From: Mesorhizobium sp.
GTDB taxonomy: Bacteria > Pseudomonadota > Alphaproteobacteria > Rhizobiales > Rhizobiaceae
NCBI RefSeq assembly: GCF_017306545.1
Contig: NZ_JAFKID010000008.1
Location: 1 to 64,000 of the forward strand
Direction of reading: 5' to 3'
DNA: 64,000 nt
The position numbers and the translations under genes are program-made. Below the pieces are notes generated by a model that worked only from the letters and a program-made list of their open reading frames with translations, ran no database searches and was not told where the DNA came from. Shown here one piece after another: positions 25,056 through 32,967 of this stretch (the stretch's first letter is position 1; each line of letters begins with the position of its first letter).

Positions 25056-26666
25056 CTATTCCGCCAGCCATGTATCGGCCCAGTTGGACACCGCCCAGCG
25101 CGGATTGTTCGCGATGTTGCGCACCTTGTCGCTGGCGACCGAGGTAAAACTCCATTCGGCGACGTTGATCAGCGGCAGGTCGGCGGCGACCTTCTTCTGG
25201 AATTCGCGGTAGAGTTCGGTGCGCTTTTCCGCGTCCAGTTCCTCGGAAGCCTTCTCGATGATGGCGTCGATCTCGGCGTTCTTGTAGCCACCCTGGTTGG
25301 AGAAGGGCACGCCGTCCGGAATGCCGCTCTGCACCAGGATTGTGGTGGAGATGGCCGGGTCGCCGCGGAACACAGGCGGGCCGACGGCGAGGTCGAAGGC
25401 GTGATCAGTGTAGACAGCCTTGATGTGGGCGGCCGAGTCGTTGTTGACGAGCTGGGCGTCGATGCCGACGGCGGCGAGCGCCTGGCGCAGATAGTCGCCG
25501 AACTGCTTCGTCTCGTTGAAATAGGGCGCCGGCAGGAGCCTCAGCGAAAAGCGCGTGCCGTCGGCGCCCTTCTTGTAGCCGGCGGCGTCCAGCAGCGCGT
25601 TGGCCTTGGCGACGTCGAACGGATAGGTTTCGACGTCCGGCGTGTAGAATTGCGGGTCGTTGGCCGGCACCGGGCCGGTGGCGGCGTGGGCGTAGCCGAG
25701 AAACACCGTCTTGACGACGAAGTTCTTGTCGATGGCGTGGGCGATGGCCTGCCGCACCTTGAGGTTCGCCAGTTCCTTGCGGCGGTGGTTGATCTCGACG
25801 ACAAGCTGGTAGGTCAGCCCCTCGTAGCCCTTGGTCACGACGGTGAGGCCCGGCACCTTGGAGATGCGCTCGAGGTCGGCCAGTGGCACGGCCGAGAAGG
25901 CGGCGAGCTGGATCTCGCCGGCTTCCAGCGCATTCGCGGCCGAGGTACGGTCGGGCAGCACCTGATAGATGATCTCGTCCAGATAGGGCTGGTCCTTCTC
26001 CCAATAAGCCGGGTTCTTCTCCAGCCGGTAGTACTGGCCGGCCTTGTATTCGGCGAACTTGAACGGGCCGGTGCCGACCGGGGCGTTGTTGGCCGGGTTC
26101 TCCTCGATCCTGGTGCCCTCGTAGAGATGCTTCGGCACGACGCTGGAAAGCGCCGGCAAGGCGTTGCGGACGAGCTGGAAGGGCGTCGGCTTGGAGAACT
26201 TGAAGACGGCGGTATGGTCGTCCGGCGTCTCGACGGCCTCGAGGTCCTTGAAGACCGTGCGCCCGAGGTTCTGCAAGGGCTTCCACACTTCGAGCGCCGA
26301 AAACGCCACGTCGGCGGCGGTGAAGGGCTTGCCGTCGTGCCAGGTCACGCCTTCGCGCAGCTTGAAGGTGACCGAGCGCCCGTCGGCGGCGCCTTCCCAA
26401 CTCGTCGCCAGGCGCGGCGCGAGCTGGTCCTTGGCGGTGTAGTCGGCCTCGGCCAGCGTCTCAATAACCTTGCTGGAGACGAAGAAGACGCCGTTGGAGG
26501 CGACGATGGCCGGGTTGAGGTTGCGCGGCTCGGAATCGGCGGCCACCACCAACCGGCCGCCTGCCTTCGGCGTCTGCGCCCACGCGAAGCGGGGCAGGGC
26601 GGTCGAGGCCATCAGTGCGGCGGAGCTGGCGAGCAGGCTGCGTCTGGAAAGGGAAAAATCGGGCAT
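25056..26666 (-). CDS. ABC transporter substrate-binding protein, family 5
   Basis: The 536-residue periplasmic protein starts with a signal peptide containing twin arginines (SLSRRSLLASSAALM) and a likely cleavage after AWA. The family-5 landmark region VTFKLREGVTWHDGKPFTAA lies near residue 100. It should capture the ligand for the downstream permeases and deliver it to DppBC. The start ATG 26666 follows GGAG by 8 bases; an upstream GTG at 26675 is less likely. The ligand is not evident; family members bind peptides, opines, nickel or glutathione. The coupled ATC-hydrolase gene hints at a cyclic sulfur-containing amino acid. Confidence 0.88.
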   Translation of the reverse strand: MPDFSLSRRSLLASSAALMASTALPRFAWAQTPKAGGRLVVAADSEPRNLNPAIVASNGVFFVSSKVIETLAEADYTAKDQLAPRLATSWEGAADGRSVTFKLREGVTWHDGKPFTAADVAFSALEVWKPLQNLGRTVFKDLEAVETPDDHTAVFKFSKPTPFQLVRNALPALSSVVPKHLYEGTRIEENPANNAPVGTGPFKFAEYKAGQYYRLEKNPAYWEKDQPYLDEIIYQVLPDRTSAANALEAGEIQLAAFSAVPLADLERISKVPGLTVVTKGYEGLTYQLVVEINHRRKELANLKVRQAIAHAIDKNFVVKTVFLGYAHAATGPVPANDPQFYTPDVETYPFDVAKANALLDAAGYKKGADGTRFSLRLLPAPYFNETKQFGDYLRQALAAVGIDAQLVNNDSAAHIKAVYTDHAFDLAVGPPVFRGDPAISTTILVQSGIPDGVPFSNQGGYKNAEIDAIIEKASEELDAEKRTELYREFQKKVAADLPLINVAEWSFTSVASDKVRNIANNPRWAVSNWADTWLAE

Positions 26667-26878
26667 CAAGAGCACTCCGTCATCAGGCCGGCTGTCGCGC
26701 CGCGCGGCTTTGCGGCATCGGTGCGCGATTATGGCCCTCGCGGGAGCTTACGCCAGAGAAGGAATTGGCGCGAACGGGCGTGGCCGTGAAAATTTCGTTC
26801 GCTGGCCCAGTGCCGTGCGGTCGAGGGTGCTCTTCTCGGCCGTGCAAGATGAAGTCTGGCCTTTGTTCCGGAAGACGA

Positions 26879-28300
26879 TCAGTTTCCGCTGTTCCATGGC
26901 CCGTGGAACGCGCCCTGTTCGCCGATGCGCTCGAAGCCGTGCGCGCCGAAGAAATCGCGCTGGCCCTGGATGAGATTGGAGGTACCGCGCCCCTGTCGGT
27001 AGGCGTCGAAATAGCCGAGCGCGGAAGATAGCGCCGGCGCCGGCAGGCCGGCCTCTGCCGCGCGGGCAACGATGCGGCGCAGCGACGGATGGGCTTCCTT
27101 CATGAAGGCCACGAAGGCGGGCGCCATCAGGAGATTTTTGTCCGCGCCGCCGCCGGAAAAAGCCTCGGCCATGGTGTCGAGCATTTCCGAGCGGATGATA
27201 CAGCCGGCGCGCCAGATTTTGGCGATCGTCGGCATCGGCAGATTCCAGCCGAATTCCTTCGAGGCGCCGGCCATCACCGCGAAGCCCTGCGCATAGGCGG
27301 CGATCTTGCCGGCGAACAGGGCAAGCTCCAAGTCTTTCAGGAGCGCATCCCTCGGCGCATCGATCTTTTCCACGGCGAGCGCGCCATAGGCCTTTTCGGC
27401 GGCCTGCCTTTCGTCTTTCAGCGAGGAGAGCACGCGCGCCGCCACCGCCGCCTCGATGGCGGTTGCCGGGATGCCGAGTTGCTGTGCTTCTATGACCGAC
27501 CATTTGCCGGTGCCCTTCTGGCCGGCACGGTCGAGGATGACGTCGACCACCGGCCTGCCGGTCTTCGGGTCGTCGGCGGCGAGAACCTTGGCGGTGATCT
27601 CGATCAGGTAGGAGTTCAGCCGGCCCTTGTTCCACGTCTCGAAGACGGGCGCGATGTCCTTCGCACCCATGCCGAGCCCGTCGCGCAATATGCCGTAGAT
27701 CTCGGCGATCATCTGCATGTCGGCATATTCGATGCCGTTGTGGATGGTTTTCACGAAATGCCCGGCGCCGTCCGGACCGAGCCAGGCAGCGCAGGGCTCG
27801 CCCTTGAACTTGGCGGAGATGGCGGTGAGCACGGCTTCCACGCGCTTCCAGCTTTCTTCCGTGCCGCCGACCATGATGGAGGGGCCGTGGCGTGCGCCTT
27901 CCTCGCCGCCCGACACGCCCATGCCGATGAAGGTGAGGCCGGAGCCTTCAAGTTCCTTGAAGCGGCGCACGGTGTCGTGGAAATTGGCGTTGCCGGCGTC
28001 GATGATGATGTCATTCGCTTCGAGGTCGCCGCGAAGGGCGGCGATCTGCTCGTCCACCGGCTTGCCGGCCAGCACCATGATGATGATCGGGCGCGGCGGC
28101 CGGATGGCGGCGGCGAGTTCGGAAAGGCTGTGGCAAGGCACGATGCGGTCGGCAAGCGCGCCGGCATTGGCCTTGAACGCGTCGACGCGGGCGACGGTGC
28201 GGTTGAAGACGGCGATGCGGTGGCCCTTCTCGGCGATGTTGAGCGCCAGGTTGGAGCCCATCGTGCCAAGGCCGATCAGGCCGATTTCGGCTTTTTCCAT
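26879..28300 (-). CDS. gnd: 6-phosphogluconate dehydrogenase, decarboxylating
   Basis: The 473-residue enzyme converts 6-phosphogluconate to ribulose 5-phosphate with NADP. The cofactor motif IGLIGLGTMGSNLALN lies at residues 5-20, the catalytic segment MGVSGGEEGARHGPSIM near 128, and the HNGIEYADMQMIAE helix near 186. The ATG at 28300 follows GAGGA by 7 bases. The length is that of the classic long-form enzyme. It lies 90 bases downstream of the copper operon in the same direction but is probably independent. Confidence 0.95.
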   Translation of the reverse strand: MEKAEIGLIGLGTMGSNLALNIAEKGHRIAVFNRTVARVDAFKANAGALADRIVPCHSLSELAAAIRPPRPIIIMVLAGKPVDEQIAALRGDLEANDIIIDAGNANFHDTVRRFKELEGSGLTFIGMGVSGGEEGARHGPSIMVGGTEESWKRVEAVLTAISAKFKGEPCAAWLGPDGAGHFVKTIHNGIEYADMQMIAEIYGILRDGLGMGAKDIAPVFETWNKGRLNSYLIEITAKVLAADDPKTGRPVVDVILDRAGQKGTGKWSVIEAQQLGIPATAIEAAVAARVLSSLKDERQAAEKAYGALAVEKIDAPRDALLKDLELALFAGKIAAYAQGFAVMAGASKEFGWNLPMPTIAKIWRAGCIIRSEMLDTMAEAFSGGGADKNLLMAPAFVAFMKEAHPSLRRIVARAAEAGLPAPALSSALGYFDAYRQGRGTSNLIQGQRDFFGAHGFERIGEQGAFHGPWNSGN

Positions 28301-28389
28301 CGTTTTGTCCTCATTTACGGCGGCGGCTCTGTTGCTGGCCATGATGGCACGCGGCCGGTGCCGACTTCAATCGATTTGGCGGCGAGAGC

Positions 28390-30210
28390 CTATGGCCGGA
28401 TGTCGATCGGCGCCTCGATCTGCACCATGTCGAAGTCTGAGACGAGAATGTCGAGGCGTGCCGTCCAGCGGCCGGCAACCGGAATGACGAGGTTGTCGAT
28501 GCGCCATGTTCCGTCACCCGGCTTTTTCGCCTCGCGCTTCAGCGGGCCGATGCCGGAGTCCGGCTTGGACAGGACAAGCGTCACCCCCTTGGCGTCGAGC
28601 GGGCCGAAATCGCCGGTCATGACGACGATGGAGGTGGTGGTTTCACCGGTGTGGCCGGGGGTGATCGTAAGATCCGCCATCGCCTTTTCGGTGTGGATAT
28701 GGATTACGGCGGGTTGTGCCGCGGCGATCGCCAGGGCGCGCGGCGGCGGGGTGAAGCGCCAGCCTGCCGCGACACCGAAAACGGCCAGAACGAGCAGCAT
28801 TTCGGCCGCGATGGAGCGGGAAAGCCGAGCGGTCGAGCGCCGGTTGCCGGCCTCGGCCGGCCCGGTGAGGCGCCAGCGATTCAGGGCGGCAAGGCCGAAC
28901 AGCACCGCCAGCAAAGCGAGCTTCACCGTCAGCAGGCGGCCGTAGGCGGTGGTCAGCAGGGCGTCCGGCGTCTGCACCTGGATGACGGCGAGCCCCGCGC
29001 CGGACAGGGCCAGGATGGCGACGACGGGCAGGATCGTGCGCGAAAAGCGGGCAAGAAAGACGGGCGCATCGGGGCTTCGCCGCTTTAGGGCGAGCCCGAG
29101 CGGCAGCAGCGCGCCGGTCCAGAAGGCGATGCCGGTGCCGTGCAGGAAAACCAGCGGCCGCGTCAGCCATTGCGGTTCGGCGGCGCTGGCATGGCCGCTG
29201 GCGGCAAGGGCCGCCCCGATACCGGCGAGCGCGGCCGCCGCCAGCAGGCGGCGCCCCGGCAGGACCAGAGACAGCAGGCCGAGCCCGAGCGCGACGGCGG
29301 CGATCAGCACCGTCCAGGCGAAGCTGGTGGACAAGGCGGCACGCCAGATCGCCGGATCGGCCCAATGCGACAGCGGCGCGTCCAGCGCGTCGAGGCCTTG
29401 CAGGCCGAGGGAGACGGGCGCGGCGGCGAGGCCGACGAGCAGGAGGGCGGCAATGGCGCGGAAGCCGTCGCGGCCGCGCGCCAGCCAGGCGAGCGAGAAG
29501 GCCCCGCCGATGCCGAGGAAGAGGCCGGCATAGAGCAGCACCTTGCCGGACCAGATGGCTGCCCTGAGCGGCCAGTCGATCGGTTCGGTGGTGGCGGGCG
29601 CCGCGCTCGGCGCGCCGATGGAGAACAGCAGCGAACCGGCGACCGGGTGGCCGTCTGCGGAAACCACGCGCCAGCTCAGCACATGCGTGCCGTGTGCGAG
29701 GTTCGCCGGTGCCTTGATGGAAACGGTGGCGCCTTCGGTATGGAAATCGGACAACCGGCGCGGTGTGCCGTCGGGGGCGACGAGGGTGAGTTTGAGCGGC
29801 GCCACCGGCTCGCTGAAGGTGAGGACGAAGCGCGCCGGGCTACCGGTCAGTATGGCATTGTCGGCGGGCTCGGCGGAAATCAGCGCGGCATGGGCGAAGG
29901 CGGCGGCCGATAGGGTGAGTAGCAGGAAGAGGGAGAGGATGAGGCGGGCTATCGCGCGCGGTGTGCATTCCCGTCTCTGCCCTTGTCGGGGCGAGCCATG
30001 TGTCTCGCTCGCCCTTCGGATTCCGACTCGAGGGACATCGGCGCCGCAGCTTTGCCCAAAGTCGCCAACGTTGGCGTCTCGTGGCAGCGCCGCAAAGTCC
30101 CCCTCCCCGTTGTGGGGAGGGGTTAGGGCCGGGGGTGCGCCGTCGTCGGCGATAGCCCTCTCGTCGAGAGGGAAGCCCGTAGACGGAACGGAGCGGGATG
30201 CGGGTATCAT
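28390..30210 (-). CDS. CopCD copper resistance fusion protein, start unclear
   Basis: The product joins a CopC-like domain (mature start HAALISAEPADNA, with AHGTHVLSWRVVSADGHPVA), eight or so CopD-type membrane helices and a C-terminal beta-sandwich tail. It probably moves copper across the inner membrane. The signal peptide (IARLILSLFLLLTLSAAAFA) has no in-frame ATG, GTG or TTG close before it. The only in-frame ATG is at 30210, giving an odd 100-residue extension that reads through a C-rich repeat. An ATG at 29968 is out of frame by one base, so a one-base indel or error at the start codon is likely. It is the last gene of the PCuAC-YcnI-CopCD operon. Confidence 0.8.
   Translation of the reverse strand: MIPASRSVPSTGFPLDERAIADDGAPPALTPPHNGEGDFAALPRDANVGDFGQSCGADVPRVGIRRASETHGSPRQGQRRECTPRAIARLILSLFLLLTLSAAAFAHAALISAEPADNAILTGSPARFVLTFSEPVAPLKLTLVAPDGTPRRLSDFHTEGATVSIKAPANLAHGTHVLSWRVVSADGHPVAGSLLFSIGAPSAAPATTEPIDWPLRAAIWSGKVLLYAGLFLGIGGAFSLAWLARGRDGFRAIAALLLVGLAAAPVSLGLQGLDALDAPLSHWADPAIWRAALSTSFAWTVLIAAVALGLGLLSLVLPGRRLLAAAALAGIGAALAASGHASAAEPQWLTRPLVFLHGTGIAFWTGALLPLGLALKRRSPDAPVFLARFSRTILPVVAILALSGAGLAVIQVQTPDALLTTAYGRLLTVKLALLAVLFGLAALNRWRLTGPAEAGNRRSTARLSRSIAAEMLLVLAVFGVAAGWRFTPPPRALAIAAAQPAVIHIHTEKAMADLTITPGHTGETTTSIVVMTGDFGPLDAKGVTLVLSKPDSGIGPLKREAKKPGDGTWRIDNLVIPVAGRWTARLDILVSDFDMVQIEAPIDIRP
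30099..30136. repeat. C-rich palindromic repeat, copy 3 (single arm)
   Basis: CCCCCTCCCC, a GTTGT loop and GGGGAGGGGTTAGGG recreate one arm of the repeats at 18.3 and 24.9 kb. It lies in the 5-prime region of the CopCD gene, between the end of ycnI and the signal peptide codons. Confidence 0.7.
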
Positions 30211-30237
30211 CTGCTATGCCTGAGACCAGGCGGTCCT

Positions 30238-30762
30238 TCATTTCTTCGGCAGCAGCCTGACGCCGGGTGCTGGGGTTTCGAGATCATCCTCGTTCTGGCC
30301 GGCCTGCGGTACCTGGATCCAGCGCTCGACCGCGCCGCCCTCGCATTCCTGCACGACCGGGAAGTACAGCGTCTCGCCCGCCGGCAGGTCGCCCGCAAGC
30401 GTGCCGCGCAGGACGAACTCGTCGTAAAAATCGTCCGGCAGGTTGCCGCCCGTCCAGTCTATTTCCTGCACGCCCTCGGTCACGGCTTCGCCGTAGAGCG
30501 TGTAGGCCTTGGCGTATTTGCCCTTCACCGTCTTCACCTGCCAGCCGGGTTTGGGCATCGGCTTGGCGGCGATGAAGCCTTCCGGCATCTTGATGCGGAT
30601 CGCCACGGTCGCCTTGCCGTCGCAACCATGCGGCACGCGCAGCACCGCCTTGTAGGCGGAGCCGACGGCGGCCTCGGGCGTTTCGAGGGTGACATGGGCG
30701 AGCGCTGTGCCGGTCGTGGCAAGCAGGGCAGCCGCGCAGATGAGAAACCGCGATCTAGTCAT
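30238..30762 (-). CDS. YcnI-family (DUF1775) copper-associated protein
   Basis: The 174-residue secreted protein has a signal peptide (FLICAAALLATTGTALA) followed by HVTLETPEAAVG. The N-terminal histidine after cleavage is the copper ligand known in YcnI proteins. A single DUF1775 beta-sandwich fills the rest. The gene overlaps the end of the PCuAC gene by 8 bases and lies just upstream of CopCD, the standard copper-acquisition arrangement. Confidence 0.88.
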   Translation of the reverse strand: MTRSRFLICAAALLATTGTALAHVTLETPEAAVGSAYKAVLRVPHGCDGKATVAIRIKMPEGFIAAKPMPKPGWQVKTVKGKYAKAYTLYGEAVTEGVQEIDWTGGNLPDDFYDEFVLRGTLAGDLPAGETLYFPVVQECEGGAVERWIQVPQAGQNEDDLETPAPGVRLLPKK

Positions 30763-31291
30763 GGTCCATCTCCATGCCGCCGTTCATGCCTTCGACCTGG
30801 AATTCGACCGTGACGCTGCCGGCCTTTTCGAAGGTCAGCGTGGCGGGAAAGTTCTCGCCCTGCTTGGCCGGGTGCTTCAGGCCCATCAGCATCAGGTGAT
30901 AGCCGCCGGGCTTCAGCTCGAGCTTGCCGCCGGCGGGGATTTCCAGCCCGCCCTCGACCGGGCGCATGGTCATGACGCCGTCCTTGACGGCCATTTCGTG
31001 CACCTCGGCCTTGGCCGCGATGTCGGAGCTTATCGAGACAAGCCTGTCCGGCGCGCTGCCGTGATTGGTGACGGTGAAATAACCGCCGGCGACCTTGGCG
31101 CCCGGCGGCGTGGCACGCGACCATGGATGGTCGATCTCGAGGTCGCCGACTTTGAACTCATGCGCCGAAGCGGCCCAGGGACCGGCGAGCAGAAGGGCAA
31201 GCGCCAGCGAAGCGGCCGCGCCTGCCTGGCGAAGAGGATTCGGAGTGTGTGGGCGGCCTGAGCCTGCCCGCGAGAAACAGAAATTGGACAT
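30755..31291 (-). CDS. periplasmic copper chaperone PCuAC
   Basis: The 178-residue secreted protein has a signal peptide ending ASA, then HEFKVGDLEIDHPWSRAT. The copper site is visible as HEMAVKDGVMTMRPVEGG near residue 98 with a second His/Met cluster GYHLMLMGL near 131. The C-terminal EGMNGGMEMDHD tail adds possible metal ligands. PCuAC proteins deliver Cu(I) to cytochrome oxidases. GGAG lies 5 bases before the ATG at 31291. A solitary ctaD lies 18 kb away, an obvious possible client but not shown by context. Confidence 0.9.
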   Translation of the reverse strand: MSNFCFSRAGSGRPHTPNPLRQAGAAASLALALLLAGPWAASAHEFKVGDLEIDHPWSRATPPGAKVAGGYFTVTNHGSAPDRLVSISSDIAAKAEVHEMAVKDGVMTMRPVEGGLEIPAGGKLELKPGGYHLMLMGLKHPAKQGENFPATLTFEKAGSVTVEFQVEGMNGGMEMDHD

Positions 31292-31391
31292 GGATGCTCC
31301 ATGAAGATCGTGCCGCGCCGCCCTGCGGCCGCGACGAATGACGATTGTTTGGATGATCGTGGCCGCGGGAGGTTCCTGCGGCTGGTCGTGC

Positions 31392-31772
31392 TCAGGCGAG
31401 CGCCGGCGGGGCGCGCGGATTGGCCTGGGAGCGATGGCGGCTGAAAAGCGGGCGCTCGGGAACGGCGGCTACGGTCGCGCCGATCTCGACAAAGGCGATC
31501 TTCAGCGCCGGCAAAGCGTCCGGCGGCGTGCCGAGGCCAGAGGCGGAAAAGGCGCAGCCGAGCGCGCAGCAGGACGGCTGGTGGCCCTGCGGGCTGCCGG
31601 CGGGCTGTTCGGCAGCGCCCGCATGGGTGCAGATGACGTTGCCGAAGGCGTCCGTCTGCCCGTCTGTTCCCGTACCAAGGGCGAAGGCGCCGAGCAGCGT
31701 TTGCAGGACGAGCACATAGGCGGCGGCGAACGCCACCGGCATGCTCCATTTCCTGCGCTTCGCGAAAGCCAC
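31392..31772 (-). CDS. DUF2946-like small membrane protein
   Basis: The protein of about 126 residues has one N-terminal membrane helix (MPVAFAAAYVLVLQTLLGAF) and a cysteine/histidine-rich stretch (ICTHAG, then PSCCALGCAFSA) that could bind metal. It sits at the head of the PCuAC-YcnI-CopCD operon, where DUF2946 proteins are common. I chose GTG 31772 because GAGGGGAAGGAC precedes it; an upstream start at 31808 or the ATG before MPVAF are possible. Function is unknown, with copper handling implied by neighbours. Confidence 0.65.
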   Translation of the reverse strand: MAFAKRRKWSMPVAFAAAYVLVLQTLLGAFALGTGTDGQTDAFGNVICTHAGAAEQPAGSPQGHQPSCCALGCAFSASGLGTPPDALPALKIAFVEIGATVAAVPERPLFSRHRSQANPRAPPALA

Positions 31773-31866
31773 GTCCTTCCCCTCTTTCCGGCTGCCAAGA
31801 CCTAGCACGCCATCACGCGCCGGGAAATCGCCAAACGGTGCGGCATCCGCGCCGGTCGAGGCTTGT

Positions 31867-32826
31867 CTATACCGGATCGCCGGCGGGAAGTTTGATCTGG
31901 CGCATACTTTCGGCGTGTTTCGCGGCCGGCTCTGCGGAAATGTCGCTTTCGGGGACCGAAGCCAGCAGCGTGTCGCGCGCCGACTTCAGGTGCCGGCGGC
32001 AGGCGGCGTAGACCTTGGCCGGGTCGCGCGATTTCAGCGCGGCGATGTAGGCAAGGTGCTCCTGTAGCGCCACCTCGTTGCGCAGGCGCTCGCCCGCCTT
32101 GTTCCATTGGTAGTGGTAATGGAAGACCATGGCGATGACGTCGTAGAAGTCGACGATGAAGCGGTTCAGCGAAGCGCCGTGGACCAGCCGGTGGAAACGC
32201 TCGTCCAGTTCGGAAAATTCGCCGAAGCGGGTGGCGAAGGCACGGCCAAGCGCATGATGTTCGGCTTCCAGCCGGTCAAGCTCGGCCCAGGCGGGGTCGT
32301 CCTGCGGCAAGGCGGCAAAGGCGGCGGCCGAGCGCAGCTCGAACATCTCGCGGATCTCGGCCAGCTCCAGCGCGAAGGACCGGGTAAAGCCCTTCAGCAC
32401 CCAGTGGCTGTTGCGGCGTTTCTCGATCAGGCCGAAGCGGGAAAAGCGGATCAGGAATTCGCGCACGCCTGTGGTGCCGACGCCGATTTCGCGCGCCAGT
32501 TCCAGTTCGTTGATCTGCATGCCGGGTTCGGCGCCGCCGGCCAGCAGCCGGCGCATGAACGAGCGTTCGATGACCTGCGAGAGCGAATCGGTTTCCTCGG
32601 TCGGGAAATAATCGTCCGCGCAGGGTGCCCGCAGCATCGTCTTGTCGCGCTTGTTCCAGGAAATCAGCCCCGTTTCCGCCATCCGCGCCAGGATCAGGCG
32701 CACGGTGGTGCGGCTGACGCCGAGCGTGGCGCCCAATTCCGGTTCGGAGGCGAGGCTGCCCGCCGCGCCGAGCAGGCCTAGGCAGCGGTTATAGGCTTCC
32801 TTGTAGACGTTGTTGCCCCTGGCCAT
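31867..32826 (-). CDS. GntR-like regulator with two winged-helix domains and FCD
   Basis: The 319-residue protein appears to have two successive HTH units: LASEPELGATLGVSRTTVRL near residue 25 and INELELAREIGVGTTGVREF near residue 105. An FCD-type helical domain follows (about 150-290). Ordinary FCD regulators have one HTH and about 230 residues, so this one is longer by one DNA-binding domain. It is divergent from the UxaA-family dehydratase gene and probably regulates it. I chose ATG 32826 over a TTG two codons earlier. Confidence 0.82.
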   Translation of the reverse strand: MARGNNVYKEAYNRCLGLLGAAGSLASEPELGATLGVSRTTVRLILARMAETGLISWNKRDKTMLRAPCADDYFPTEETDSLSQVIERSFMRRLLAGGAEPGMQINELELAREIGVGTTGVREFLIRFSRFGLIEKRRNSHWVLKGFTRSFALELAEIREMFELRSAAAFAALPQDDPAWAELDRLEAEHHALGRAFATRFGEFSELDERFHRLVHGASLNRFIVDFYDVIAMVFHYHYQWNKAGERLRNEVALQEHLAYIAALKSRDPAKVYAACRRHLKSARDTLLASVPESDISAEPAAKHAESMRQIKLPAGDPV

Positions 32827-32967
32827 CGGCAATCCCGAGAGAAGGCCGGTTCCGGCCGGCTTCGAAGGTCAAAAAATGATTTGCGCGGAATTGTTCTTTT
32901 CCGATAAAAGACAGTATAGCCATACGGGCCGCTGTCAACCGGCGGCCTTTCACCGTCATTCCAGGAA

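Noticed and set aside
24009-26789. Long plus-strand open frame opposite the ABC transporter operon
   Set aside because: Antisense to the dppB-like gene and the binding protein gene; composition and lack of motifs show that it is a shadow.
27089-28945. Plus-strand open frame opposite gnd and CopCD
   Set aside because: Antisense to gnd and the CopD helices; no family motifs.
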